Below, piece after piece: positions 16,845 through 28,000 of a DNA stretch of 33,770 nucleotides. Source of the stretch: Bremia lactucae (taxonomy: Eukaryota > Oomycota > Peronosporomycetes > Peronosporales > Peronosporaceae); the NCBI RefSeq assembly GCF_004359215.1, contig NC_090623.1, forward strand, positions 2,755,257 through 2,789,026, written 5' to 3'. Below the pieces are notes generated by a model. That model was not told the DNA's origin. It did not search any database and worked only from the letters and a program-made list of their open reading frames with translations. Made by a program: the position numbers and the translations under genes. Each line of letters opens with the position of its first letter. Position 1 is the stretch's first letter.

Positions 16845-19800
16845 ATGGATAATGAAGATGATGCACTTGCGGCGGCACAGATTTCGCAAGCAGATATTAT
16901 CGAGTGCCAGGCAGAGACAATTGCACAGCTGAAGAAGCAGGTCAAGAAGGCTCAAGAGTATAAGAAGCTGACGAATTCCAAGCTCAAGGAGGCCGCGGCG
17001 CGGCTAAAAGAGTACCGTCTTCGAGTTGAAACGTTAGTACGGGACGAAGAAACGATGAAACAGCAATTGAATGTGCATGTCAAAGCTTCCAAACGGCCTA
17101 AAAATCTGGCAAATTCAAAAGAATTTGCAGAAATGGCAACCCAAACGGACACAACGGTACACGTGACGCGCTCGAGTCAGACAATTTCAAGTACGATGCG
17201 ATTTGTGGACCGATGCGTGCAGACGATGGACACGAGTCCGTCTCGCAAGCGCAGTAGATTGTCCATGCAGACGCAGGATGACAAAGTGGTCCCAAAACTG
17301 TGGCGGCACCCTTTTGAGAATGCAATGAAGGACACGAAATTCGATAGAGAAGAACTTTGTTTACCGATACTTGAAAAAAACTTGACGAGTAGTGCAGCCT
17401 TGGACGAGATTCTGGCAGTTGATTTGACTGAAGAGAAGGTGCTCCACGAACATGAAATTGCAAAATCTAGCGAGGAAAAGATAATTTTAGCGGAAATTGG
17501 GGCAGTAGAGCTTGAAATAGACAAGGAGTTGGAGAGTAGTAGTGACGAGGAAAGATTAGGTACTTCAATGGAAGGCACTGCCGATGGCATTGAGAATGAA
17601 CCGCTCCAATCGTTTGATGTGGCAATTTCAAGTGAGATTGACCAAGAATTGGCTTTTAGTAGCGATGACGAAGAGACAAAGAAGCTTGCAAATGAGATTG
17701 AGTCAAGGCGTGACATGATAAAAGTTGCCGAGAAGCCGCAAGATGTTGGATTGTCAATTGATGATGAACTGGATAACGAGTTGGCAGCATTAGAGTCTGA
17801 AGAAGAGAAGGGAATGCCGGCAAAAAGAGACAGCTCTTTAAGCTTGAGCAGCTCAACTAGTGACAGCGATTCGAGTAGTAGTTGTGACAGTGACGAGATA
17901 GGTGTCTGTACGGACAAGTTGGATGACGATCTAATTACCACGCCTAGTGAAGAAAAGACAGTCGATCTTGAACGAAAGAATTTAGTTGTCTCGACGTGCA
18001 ACCAAGAAATTGCTATTGCTGACTTGCTGTCAGATCCTCTTGAATTAGACACGAGAACAACTACAATGAGCTTAAAGAAAGACACGAATCCAGTTGTCTC
18101 TATTGAGCAATCAATTGTATCAATGGAGTCTTTGCCGGTCAGAGCTTCTAACGATGAGGTAACTCCGTCTGGACTCAACGAAAATGCAACAATAAATGAG
18201 CTGGTACATCCTCGCGTCGCAGAACCGAATAATCTTGTAGAGCCACCGAAAGCTAATATGAAGGATCCCCCCGTCGATCACTTTGAATCCACCATACAAG
18301 AAATTCCTCGTACACGAGTTCGAAAAACTGAAGATGTGGATGCGACTTCAAGCAAGAGGGTCAAACGGGATGACGGGGAGAAGGCAAAGAAGCCTTTAGT
18401 AGCTACGATGGACGAGCAACGAATAAAAAAATCATTGGTTGTCTTGAAACATGCCATTGCAATTGGCAAAGACGAAGAAGCCGACAGCACGTACGCTCGA
18501 CGCACTTTACTGGTATTAGTTCACCAGAGCATTCGATATTTCGATACACATCCCGACCATGTGGTACGTTTTTAATTTTCTATGCTTCGAAATTTTAGGT
18601 GCGTAATACTTTGTATTTCTTTCACAGACAGCGTTATGTCACGTTCTTGCCGATACGTTCCAAAATCTGCACGTCTCTCCTCTTGCTGTGGTGTCTGGAG
18701 CGCTTGGCATCTTTCGAACCCCGAGATCGCGGCGATTCTTGCAAGAAAGCAAATGGGGACTTAGTTGGCTTTGTAGCCAAGTGCTCTTACGTCTCATGCG
18801 TCGATCGTCGCAATTTCCTGCGTTATCAATGGTCGACGACTGTTTGCTGCATCTCCAGAGCTTATTACTTGGCGAGCGATTCCAACTAGGCGATTCGCTG
18901 TCCAGCAATACATCGCGCATCTCAAGGTCTAGGCAACAAAGTCACGATACGGTTTTTCTATCGCATATATGTGCCCTGTATTCCTACCTGTGTAAAGCAT
19001 CGAGCCAACTGGCCCGAGCTCGTGTGTTGCTCTTTGACCTTGTGGTCGAAAATCCGACTCTCCGAGGTCTGTATTTGACGATGGTGATGCTAGAAGTCTA
19101 CCCCGCTATGATCGTGCGCGAGTTTGACCACGAGTGTATCGAGCGTCGTACGTTGCTGCAAGATACGCTGCTACACGTCTTGGTAGCCATTTCTGATGCC
19201 GCTGCTGCAGGACACGAGCTCCTGCTGCATCAATCAAGTCTGACCATGCTTCATCGGATCGGAGACGCGATCCAGCGACCAGACTTAAAGGAAGGGAATG
19301 CACCCGATCGGATTGTGTTTGTTGAGAAGCTCTGGATTGCATGTCAAGCTCCGAATGTTGACTACTTTGAGATGGCCAAGTGTCTAGAGTTATGTACTGC
19401 CGTGTATGGCCCGGACGTTGTCATGCACAGCTTTAGTCTTCAACGGTGTCGAGAGTTGTTTACAAATGGCTGCCGGGAGGTAAAGAACGGAATCGTGATG
19501 GTTGTGGGGCATCTTGCGCACTTTTCTACCGCACAGCAGACGAATTTCAGCGAAGAATATATAGTCAGTGTTCTCTCGTGGCTGATGCAGCTAATTTCGT
19601 TCAAGTCTGTGGACGACTTGATAAAACCAGAGGATCAGCTACAATTGGTCGTAGCGTGCTCATCCGTGTGCTTAAGCGTGATTCTGGACCATTCAAGTAA
19701 AGCAAAGTTGGCTAAGCGACGTCAAGTGTTGGCAAAGATCGTCCAATGGATGGATACAGTGCCACTGGAGCAGCTTTTTGACTTTCCAGTACAATTTTTA

Positions 19801-19851
19801 AGACGACTACGCTTTGCAATCGTAGCTGCACGTCCTGTATTGGGTCAATAA
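16845..19851 (+). CDS. Large coiled-coil, disordered and helical protein (unidentified; ICE1-like layout)
   Basis: Two exons (16845-18563 and 18628-19851) separated by a 64-bp intron (GTACGT...CACAG) make 980 residues in one frame. Residues about 15-85 are a charged coiled coil (AQLKKQVKKAQEYKK...). Residues 95-145 carry repeated QTD/QT words (MATQTDTTVHV, RSSQTISS, RCVQTM) and a basic patch SRKRSR. About 150-510 is acidic, serine-rich and probably disordered. From about 540 to the end it is hydrophobic and helical (RTLLVLVHQSIRYFDTHPDH, AVVSGALGIFRTP), like a helical-repeat domain. A second basic patch (SSKRVKRDD) lies near 500 and could be nuclear-targeting. The layout of N-terminal coil, long disordered middle and helical C-terminus recalls ICE1 of the little elongation complex, but this is an impression, not an identification. 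Confidence 0.9.
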
Positions 19852-20141
19852 AAAGGATATCAATCCAACTTAATGGGTATTCTATGAACTTATTAATAAT
19901 CTTTGTCTTATTATGAAGCCAATCTTTGGGCGTGGAGTTATTAAAATTGCTGTCGTATAAAGAAGGTGGATTACAAAAAATCAAAGGTGCCCTGGTGGAC
20001 AAAGCAACGCTACCAGTTTCGCCACAATGTGACGTGATGATGCTTTTAACAATGCAAACTACGAGCCTCCTACAAGGATCATTCTATCTCGCTTGAGCTT
20101 GCCATTGTGCGAAAACGCAATTATTACGACACCACGTGTCG
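19852..20141. other. 3' flank of the coiled-coil gene, no gene seen
   Basis: The sequence CAATAAAAAGG immediately at the stop could serve in 3' end formation. No protein-like frame was found on either strand; the minus-strand frame overlapping the gene end is a shadow. Confidence 0.4.
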
Positions 20142-20196
20142 TGTAAAGGGGTGTATCGTTACATGAAACTAATACTTCAAGGTTGTTAATTAATAT
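20142..20196 (+). repeat. Fragment of the TGTAACGGGG LTR family
   Basis: TGTAAAGGGGTGTATCGTTA followed by CATGAAACTAATAC and GTTGTTAATTAATAT matches the minus-strand start of the solo LTR at 9635-9580. Only about 55 bp remain. 20197-20702 shows AT-rich sequence with a C-run (20446-20452) that may be an inverted polypurine tract; no gene is seen. Confidence 0.7.
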
Positions 20197-20702
20197 CCAC
20201 ACACACCTTTTAGCATAGCCACACCCCCTCCCGTCTGCATTGAATAAAAACGTCATATAAAATATTTTCACTGTAAATGAAAACAAAATAAATTGTGTAT
20301 TAATAATTGTTACTATAATACTTTGTGTTTAAGTAAAAAACATTTTTGTAAGAAAACTATAAATCGTATGGATCACTGCATCCAAAAATCAACAATTATT
20401 CTTTTGAATCGTCTTTAGATCGCGCTTTTGGCCTTTGGCACATCACCCCCCCTAAATTAAATTGGGGAATTGCTATAGCCACACATCCTAACTATCTACA
20501 TGAGAGTTGCCCCTGGACACACCGAAACCGTGTTTTCGTTTGACGATGTTAAATATACGGTTTTTAACAGGTGAGAAAAAGCCAAGAGCGTCCGCACTTA
20601 TTGGCAAGTCATAAAAAGAGCGAAAAGAAAGAGGAGCAAACCGAGCAGCGAGGGAGAAGTTGAGCTGGAAATAAGCAATAAGGGCATGTTAGTTAGTCTT
20701 GG

Positions 20703-20771
20703 GAGGTTAAGCTAAGGATGAATTTATTTTACTTTAGTAAAGTAAAATAAAATCATTCTTAGCTTAGCCTC
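20703..20771. repeat. 69-bp imperfect palindrome, MITE-like
   Basis: The ends GAGGTTAAGCTAAG and CTTAGCTTAGCCTC are inverted repeats. The centre TTTATTTTACTTTA-G-TAAAGTAAAATAAA is a perfect 14-bp-arm foldback. A few mismatches lie between. It lies alone between the gene island and gypsy copy B. Size and structure fit a tiny foldback element; no clear target duplication was found. Confidence 0.8.
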
Positions 20772-20859
20772 TTTTGCAATGGGGCACACATCGGTAGGAG
20801 AACCGTTGTTGTGGTAAATTTACTTTATCAGTTAAATACCCTTTTGTCTAATTTTAAAA

Positions 20860-21269
20860 TAGTTAGTTACTTAAATCCTATTTTTTATTATTAATATGAG
20901 TAACAAATGTGGTAGCCGCCAGATATAAATCTGGCGGCCAAAATCTTTTTTAAATTAGCTAGGGTAAGGTTTCTAGATTTAAATAATTAAATAAAGTGCA
21001 GTTTCCCTTTTGATCTTAAAGCGTTAAGTGCCTTTCTAAGGCTTGCGCATTGATTTGTGAGAGATATAAGCCTTTCTAAGGTATATCCTCTTGGGCGCTA
21101 GTTGCCACTTGGATCTACGAACCCCTGAACCCCTTGAACAAGTATTCCTTAAGCTTTATTAGCTTGTACGACTCCCTGAGTTGTTAAACCCATTAGTTCA
21201 ATAGAACTAAGTGACTCTCTGAGTCTCTAAGTCTTCCTCTGACTTTAGGAGTGAGGTAGCTCCGCTACA
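20860..21269 (+). repeat. Gypsy LTR/leader of copy B with GC palindrome
   Basis: Shares sequence with 7789-8240 and 9690-9835 (both inverted). It ends ...GCTACA two bases before the primer site. Positions 20915-20938 are a perfect hairpin with arms GCCGCCAGAT/ATCTGGCGGC and loop ATAA. The left boundary is set by where the three copies stop matching, in TAAAATAGTTA; it lacks the usual TG, so the true LTR start is uncertain. Confidence 0.6.
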
Positions 21270-21271
21270 CC

Positions 21272-21288
21272 TGGTAGCACTTGTAGTC
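21272..21288 (+). other. Primer-binding site, gypsy copy B
   Basis: TGGTAGCACTTGTAGTC, identical to the site at 921-937 (minus strand) although that element belongs to a different LTR family. The spacer to the LTR end is CC in both. Confidence 0.75.
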
Positions 21289-21329
21289 AATCGACGCCTG
21301 AGTCTTTACTAGACTAAACTCTCACGAAA

Positions 21330-22245
21330 ATGGAAGAGGTTCCAGAACTTTCAGAAGCGGAACGCGCCGCTTATGACAAGCTCAAAACCTTATTTGGACT
21401 TGAACACGTGGGATTCATTATCTCCCAGCCACCAGAGGTCCTGCATGCAAGGCTTGAAGCCTTCATGCGATACGAAGCCTCCCTGATTGGTCAGGCACAG
21501 AACCACTTAGCGGTATCTATGCCAACCCGGTACATCTCTGTACCTGACTCAGATCCGAAAGCTCATCCCCTAACTGTAAATGGGAAGACATTTGAGGGAA
21601 AAGAGGGGGAAATCTCCCTTTTTAGATTAAGCAGATAGAAATGTCCATTGATTTTGCCTTGTTCTTAACAGAATGGCAAAAGGTGGCTATAGCCATTTCC
21701 AAACTTGGAGGTAGAGCCATGGAGTGGGCACTATCATGCAGCACGTCCATAAACGACGCTTTTCCCTCATGAAATTCGCTGAAACAGCAAATGACCAGCA
21801 TCATTGCACCGGCTGATCAGACTTTTCGCATTCGATCACGGCTACTAGTGACTCAACAGGGTTAAAGAACCCTAGGGGATTTAGTCCATGAGTTGAGAAC
21901 TCTCATTGCATCTATGCATCAAAACCCGGTGCAAGAAGCAATTGGAGTAACAATCTTTATGGGGGGGTCTCAATGAGGGCGTTGCCCGGACGGAATTGTT
22001 CCGTTCTCATCCGGCTGCAGTCGAAGAGGCAGTTACCATAGCGCTACGCGCCGAGTTCGACTTTAAGTCTGCTCGCGTTAGCACGCCTGTCTGCCGAACA
22101 AGCTCTTCGAGCACATGGGTTCAGTCTAATAGAACGGCACCTATGGATTTAAGCCTCGTTGAGGAAGGAGAAGAGGCTCTACAAGCTGTGAAACAGCATA
22201 ACCATCCGTAGATGTTATATGCGTGGAGCACGAAACAATTACGCC
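21330..22245 (+). pseudogene. Gypsy gag, copy B, degenerate
   Basis: Starts [20 protein letters not shown] in a 102-codon frame. It continues in other frames with MEWALSCSTSI (near 21720) and, from 21996, AVTIALRAEFDFKSARVSTP. The zinc knuckle at the end reads LYAWSTKQLRPAC, so two of the four metal ligands (a cysteine and the histidine) and a flanking glycine are altered. Copy A on the minus strand shows the parallel regions. Confidence 0.85.
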
Positions 22246-22433
22246 CTGCCTGCCCTCTTCGAAAATTCGCATAAAGCTCGAAAGAGCTCCAACTCCGACC
22301 TATACCAGAAATATGGTACGGTGCGGGAAAACGTCGATACCCAGTAGGTGCGGGGTGCCCTACTGGGGAAGACCTAGGCTCTGACGAATCTCTAGGGGGT
22401 GAGAATAAACAGAACCTAGCCCCAATTAGCTCG

Positions 22434-22997
22434 GTGCTCAATGGCACGGGGCGAGAGTACAAGCCTGACTTGCTAGTCGCTCAAGCGACTGTAAAGGGCT
22501 TTGATAAGCCGTGGTCAATTTCAATTGACTCTGGAGCGTCTTGCAATTATGCTCGACGCCTTTCCCTTGAAGGAAGTCAACAATACGTTGAGGCGCTAAG
22601 AGCGCATGAAGGTGATACAATCACTGTTCGCTTAGCGACTGGGACTCGTGTCACTGTCCCCAAAGTTCCATTGAACTTAGGTATATAGTTTCTGGACTTT
22701 GACATTATGGAACGCTGTCTCGTCCTTTATTTGGATTCGAGATATGATCTCTTCCTTGGTATGGCCTGGTTAGAACACCATGAGTCATGGATCGATTGGA
22801 GGACTAAGAACTTAGGCACCACGCGCAATGTTCCGAGAAAATTATTGGAAAGTCATGAACCCACCTTTGCTAGGCAACAAAAGCGCTATTGGCGCGGATC
22901 ATTGAATGATTCTGTCAGTGTTTTAGACATTGGCATGTCTGAGTTAATAAACTCTAATGTTGAAACATTAATTCTGAGCCCGACTCAGCAGAAATAA
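22434..22997 (+). pseudogene. Gypsy retropepsin-like protease, interrupted
   Basis: Frame 22434-22688 carries the active-site word SISIDSGASCNYARR and the flap-side VRLATGTRVTVPKVPL. A TAG at 22686-22688 interrupts it, and the same frame resumes FLDFDIMERCLVLYLDSRYD with FLGMAWLEHHESWIDW, the conserved protease end. The catalytic DSGA is intact, but the stop and the missing downstream pol make the copy non-functional. Confidence 0.85.
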
Positions 22998-23002
22998 GTG
23001 GA

Positions 23003-23740
23003 ATGGCACGTACTCTGTCGAGTGACACTCGTTATAATAACGATTCACTAAATGCTGAAAGCATTGTTGGCCTAAGGCCGAAATGCATCATATGTTGGCG
23101 CTGTCAATGGCCGATGCATCATCATCGAGAATGGGATCGCAATATCCCTGAGATACGTGGAGTGGCACGTCTAAGTCCACCGAGTGTGGTCGGCCGAGGT
23201 GGCACCATACTGAGTTTAATAGTAACACTATTGGCGGTTCGCCAGGTCATTTTGGGTCAAACCCTTTTTATGCACTTGAAGCGACAAGTTAACGTTCGCT
23301 GGATAAGGAAGTTGCGTAACTAACTCCTTGTCGGATACACCATGTCTTGTATAGGACCAATACAGGCTGAAAAATCCGGGGACGTGAATGTCGCGGCCTT
23401 TAAGAGGCGTATGTTTTCACTACAAGACAGGATGGACATGAAGCGTGTATTCTCTCACAAAGCAATATTAGTGAGCAATTACATACGCTTGTAAATGGTG
23501 TAATGGGTAGCATTGAGGGGGAAGTTAGCCTTGCATCAATCCCTTCGTTACATGCTCTTTTAGATTCAGACGAAATGTATATTGATGAGTGCGGCCGAGC
23601 CTTAAAGGCTAGCGACTTTTCTGAGATGGTGGTCATCCGACCAACAATTAAGTTAAACTCATCGTCAATTCTAGACGAAGCTGTCCTGAATGACACAAAA
23701 GCGCGGATCCCTCAGTATATCTTCTCTCGCAGGTCCAAGC
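23003..23740 (+). pseudogene. Gypsy protease-RT linker region
   Basis: Open frames 23003-23323 and 23503-23740 (MGSIEGEVSLASIPSLHALL, then MVVIRPTIKLNSSSILDEAV). This serine-rich linker precedes RT in related oomycete gypsy elements, from memory of the family rather than a search. Its end merges into sequence belonging to the minus-strand element. Confidence 0.55.
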
Positions 23741-25041
23741 GAGTATTCAGGCGTTCATGACCCTGACGAGCCTTCGCTCGGACATCAACGAGGTCCGAGG
23801 TCAGTCGCGAGACTTGACCCTCGAGATCCGCAATACGTCGTTCAGCAGCGCTTAACGCCTGTGATTGAACGGACGAAGGTGAGGCAGCCGCGAGTAGTTC
23901 GCCACTCCTATCGGGTGCCGCCTGCACTAATGGATGCGGGTGGGAATTAATGCTTCCTTGTTGGAAGGTTGCTTGCTCACCGCTCCGTGAGGCAAGGGTA
24001 TCAGATCCTCGTCCAATAAAAAGGTTACCCGAAGAGTTGTGACTCTTGGGAACCGATCGATACCCTACGTATTGATGTGCCCGGCTGGGTGGCTGCCTAT
24101 AAAAAGGAGCACCAGCTGAGACCTCTTCGCTAGTCTCAAATGGACTAGCAGAAGCAGCGTTGTGAAAAGAAGTAAGTTTAATGATTTCTTTCACACGTAA
24201 GCAGGCGAAATAAATTCGTTGCGACCGCTGTTTTCATCGCATCGGAATGCGGATGATTGCGGCGCAAGAATTTCGCCTCGTACTGGTCGGGCGTTTCATT
24301 TACACACAACACGACCGGGATCGGAATAGTACGCCCAAGCAATTTTCCCTAATCCCTCATGACTTAAATACGCCACAATAACTATGTGCGTCTAAAAGAG
24401 CGCGCTCCAGGAGCGACGCTCTTGGCCCATTTAAACGAGGCCATTTTGATGGAGGGGGCATCAGTGATTTGCCCACCCGTCACATAGCCACGTTCAAATC
24501 GATTGGCTTACGACACCGACTAAGCACGTTTACGTGTCGTCGGCGAAGCTTAAGGCTCCAAATCCTCTATGTCAGAACCATTATGGATAATGGTCTTCGC
24601 ATAAGGCGTTGTGGTTATACCCAACGGAGAAGCGGCTGCATCTTTATGGGCAGCGCTCTCATTACCTTTCGCTACTCTATCCAGCGCAGACGACGAGACA
24701 GCATTCGAAATTGTTACTGTCTCCACGTTGTGAGCAATGAGAGAAGTTTAGATGGGCAAATATGCGCCATCATCCTTCCTCATGAGCTCGTTGTCCGCAT
24801 CACTTCTATGAGGTTACAGCAACGGTGTCGACTCATTGTAGTCGACAGCGAGGGTCGGATCAACATCATCACTGTTGGAGTAACATGAATCCTTAAGCCC
24901 CGTTAACGCGACAGCAGCTGTCGGCGTTTCGACTAAGGCATTGAACGCTGCCGGCGTGCTAACGCGGCGCCGGCGCTTAGCGTGAGGTTGAGTGGGTGTC
25001 TTCGCAGAAAAACCACTAACATTGCCCCTTTTACATGACAT
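23712..25041 (-). pseudogene. Gag-like protein of another gypsy element, broken
   Basis: On the minus strand a first frame (25041-24814) reads MSCKRGNVSGFSAKTPTQPH with a basic KRRRR run. After stops and frame changes, a 160-codon frame (24194-23712) has PFYRQPPSRAHQYVGYRSVP and a coiled coil ALSAAERRIADLEGQVSRLT. Basic N-terminus, low-complexity middle and coiled coil fit the gag N-terminal half of a gypsy element. No knuckle or pol follows; it is cut by copy B. The plus-strand frame at 24469-24888 is a shadow. Confidence 0.55.
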
Positions 25042-25169
25042 CTTTGGCGCCGTATATGTATGTATACACAGATCTAGAGTGATTGAGAAAAATAGGTGGT
25101 GCGTAAAGCAGCTAGCAGTCCCTCCTTCGACGAATTTAATATGTAAATTCTTTTTTTATGGGGAGATGG

Positions 25170-25800
25170 TTTAACGGGCTAAAGTTGCCCTAATGTTACA
25201 CAGTCCCCGTTACGTACACTTTGTGTACCCAAGGAGATGGACAATTACTTAAATAAAGTAATGATACCCACTTGTCGGGTGTGGTTCCCATTTGTGACCA
25301 ACCCTTGTGTATGTGATGCAGATAGGTGCATTCCCATCAGGAGAAATGACGGCTAGTGTCATCCGTTACGCAAGGTATCGAGAAAGATACGCTCGCCATA
25401 CATATTAGTGTTATCTACAGAGATGACATGTTTGATTGGAAAAAATAGGTATTTATATTTAATACGATTAAATATATATCCGTCTGAAAACAGCTTTCTA
25501 CTTAGTAAGTGCGTACGAGTCACCGCTCTCGTGACGACACTTTACTGGAATACTTAGTGCGTTGTGTGTGTCGCTAAGGCGCCCACCACAACTACCTCAC
25601 TACACGCAAGGGAAGACGGTCTAACAGCTTTCTCGCTGTGCTAGGGCGTGTGTCTAAGAAGAGCGTGGCCGCATTAAGACGTGCCCGCCTACAACTCTAA
25701 TCAACAGAGAGATAAATACTAAAATTCGGGTGTGTGTCTTTACAAGTTCCCATTTTTAGTTTCGGGTGTATCGTAAATCTAACAATGTATTAGGACTTAC
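25170..25800. repeat. LTR-like debris upstream of the minus-strand gag
   Basis: 25170-25208 duplicates 418-456 inverted. Positions 25665-25690 (AGAGCGTGGCCGCATTA) recur at 29791-29815, also next to gypsy pol. The region is dense in such LTR-like words and has no gene. 25800-26364 likewise shows nothing recognisable. Confidence 0.45.
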
Positions 25801-26364
25801 CGCTCACCACCCATTCGCGCGTCTAGCTGCGATTGGCGGGTTAAATTAAACCTAAAATAGTCAGTGAACAGAACTGTCCCATTGTTGCGAGAATATTACC
25901 CAAGATGAAATTCAAATCAGAAAGGTGGCATCCTTTTGGTGCGTTAGGCTCTTGCTGATCTCTTATAGCATATTAATAACCATTTATGCCGTCATCAACT
26001 TTGTTTGATGACATAAAGAAGCCTTCACATTTAGTGTACCCGAACGGTGTGGTTAGTATTTCGATCTTGCATCCGCCTGGAGGGGACCACTTAAATCTGC
26101 AGGAAACGGCAGACGAGAGGTGTACGGTAATTTGGAAATTTTAAGTGGTATGATTAGAAATACATATATTCTATCTCCTTTATTCTTCCTCTTATCGGTA
26201 GTAATATTCATGTAACGACAGGCCCCCGTATATTTACCCTTTCCACACAAATATTGGCAATTGCAATCGTACTATCCGGTTTAAAAGTTTGAGCCTTGCG
26301 CTGTACTGGGGTCTCCCGTTAGATAAATCTACTTTTGTCTTAGCAAATATGTCAGTTCCAATAT

Positions 26365-26495
26365 CAATTTCTTATAAGAGGAATAATAAATTGTATTTCT
26401 TGTAAGCGGAAATAAATAATGAAGACCAAAATCATTAGCTCTATCAATAATTTGACTTAATATTTTCAAGATTTACTACATTTGGTAATATTGAC
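26365..26495 (+). repeat. Third copy of the CCAAATTTGG LTR-end repeat
   Basis: TTATAAGAGGAATAATAAAT, then AATTTGACTTAATATTTTC and CATTTGGTAATATTGAC align with 3930-4055. The palindrome itself is damaged here (ACTACATTTGG). Confidence 0.6.
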
Positions 26496-26789
26496 TAAAC
26501 AAGATGTTAGTTCTATTGATTGGTTGATTTAAGCATAAATTAACCCTGCCAATCGTCTTAAGACACGATTGTGCGGTGCGCAAGTAGGCACCATTCAGAG
26601 TTTGTTGGCGAAATAATAGGGCCAGTTGTAGATAGAAGATCGTTACGTAGGAACTTAGTTTATTAGTACAGTTTAATATTTTCCCAATTTCAAAGCCTTA
26701 CAAAATCTTTGGTAGTCAAGACTTCTAAGCTACCTGTAATCTTCCTTTGCACGTCAGTGCAAAGGAAGTAATCAGGGCGACGAACCTCA

Positions 26790-26871
26790 CTTTAATCACT
26801 GTAGGTTGTCTAGTACAATTACAAGTACTAGCGAAGGGTGCCCTGTTACAACTGGTAGCACTTCGTTGTCC
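26790..26871 (+). repeat. 5' LTR end and primer site of gypsy element C
   Basis: The LTR ends GGGTGCCCTGTTACA (26850). Two bases later TGGTAGCACTTCGTTGTCC (26853-26871) is a primer site sharing its first twelve bases with those of A, B and the 940 element. Hairpins CCTTTGCAC/GTGCAAAGG (26745-26766) and CTAGTAC/GTACTAG (26812-26831) parallel the hairpins of the 940-1379 LTR. The LTR's left end is not clear. Confidence 0.6.
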
Positions 26872-26901
26872 GTTCAATGGCCCATGCGCGATCCATCTAA
26901 C

Positions 26902-28000
26902 ATGGACATGTTGGATGAAGAAAGAGAGAGCTTTCAAGCCCCTTTAGAAGGCTATCACGCACCGCGTGAAAGGTTTACTTATTTAAGTGATCTTGAATGG
27001 AGAGCGGTCGAACGGACGGGGAGGCAGGCCAGCCGTTAGCGCAATGTTGTTCGCTTCACAAAGAGACGAGCAACATGCGGCTTTTGCCGAGTTCATACAA
27101 CATGAACACGACGGGCCCTCGAGATAGTAGCTTTCCTTCACCAGCAAGGCTCTGACCACACAGATGTGATGGGAGATCAGGGTGCTCAAGAAGTCGAACT
27201 TTTGAGACAGCACATGTATACGCTGCTGATGGGCCGACACTTCCGCGACGACCGCAAAAACCTAAAAATAAAGATCTTTGGGTTAAACTTAGTCGAAGGC
27301 AACTCCCTTTTAGATGGCTCGTCGAATTAGACGAAGCCCATTAAAGCTCGCCGCATCAATGACGATGCGACGAAACTGAAATTTGGCATGTGCAACTTGG
27401 CCTACGAGACAAATCATGAGCCTTAGGGCTCAAGCTTCATGACTCATTGGGTTTTGGGTCGTATGAGGTTTTCAAGACCCGGATCAGGGAAATTTTTGAG
27501 CTGCCACGTGCCGAATTCAGGGCTCAAGGAAGCCCCTGGATTTGTAGCATGTCAAGCGTGATCTTCACGCTTTGGTCAACATAAACGAAACCTTGCGTGT
27601 TGTAACGTGAGTCATCCAATAGATGCACAAACACATGTAAATGTGCTTATTGAAGGTCTTGCAGACGGTCCTGTCAAGGCAGCCCTACTCCGGCTTAAGC
27701 TAGAGTCGCTCGATCAAGCAATTTCTATAGCGAAACATGAGGAGTAGTCTTAAACAGGCTTTCGTTTACTCCGGAGCATATCGTCTACCGAAACTACAAG
27801 AAAACGAAAACTCAAGAGCCTATGGACCTCTAGTATGTGGAGAGCGAGAATCGTCGCATTTTGAAGACACAAACGATTGCAAAAATTAAATTGATGTCAA
27901 AAGATGGGCCACTACGCCTATGAATGTAGTACCACACGCTTAGTGCCTAGAAACGCTAAACGAAATGATCGATCTCCCGCTAGGTACAACGCAGGACGCG
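26902..28000 (+). pseudogene. Gypsy element C gag, degenerate
   Basis: Begins MDMLDEERESFQAPLEGYHA with FTYLSDLEWRAVER, like the fragment at 624-890. Later pieces in several frames include VEGNSLLDG, GMCNLAYETNHE and NVLIEGLADGPVKAALLRLK. Many stops interrupt it. It is the gag of a plus-strand element whose protease follows at 28201. Confidence 0.75.

Larger units (their letters stand above)
20860..23740 (+). mobile_element. Degenerate Ty3/gypsy element, copy B
   Basis: Order: leader/LTR (about 20860-21269), primer site (21272-21288), gag (21330-22245), protease (22434-22997), protease-RT linker (23000-23740). It then stops abruptly where a minus-strand gag of another element begins. Reverse transcriptase, RNase H and integrase are missing. 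Frames break in gag and in the protease. Confidence 0.88.

Noticed and set aside
17177..18178. 333-codon minus-strand ORF
   Set aside because: Serine-rich shadow of the acidic, serine-coded middle of the plus-strand coiled-coil gene, which is supported by a good intron and protein character.
24469..24888. 139-codon plus-strand ORF
   Set aside because: Arginine-rich with no domain, opposite a gag-like minus-strand region; treated as a shadow.
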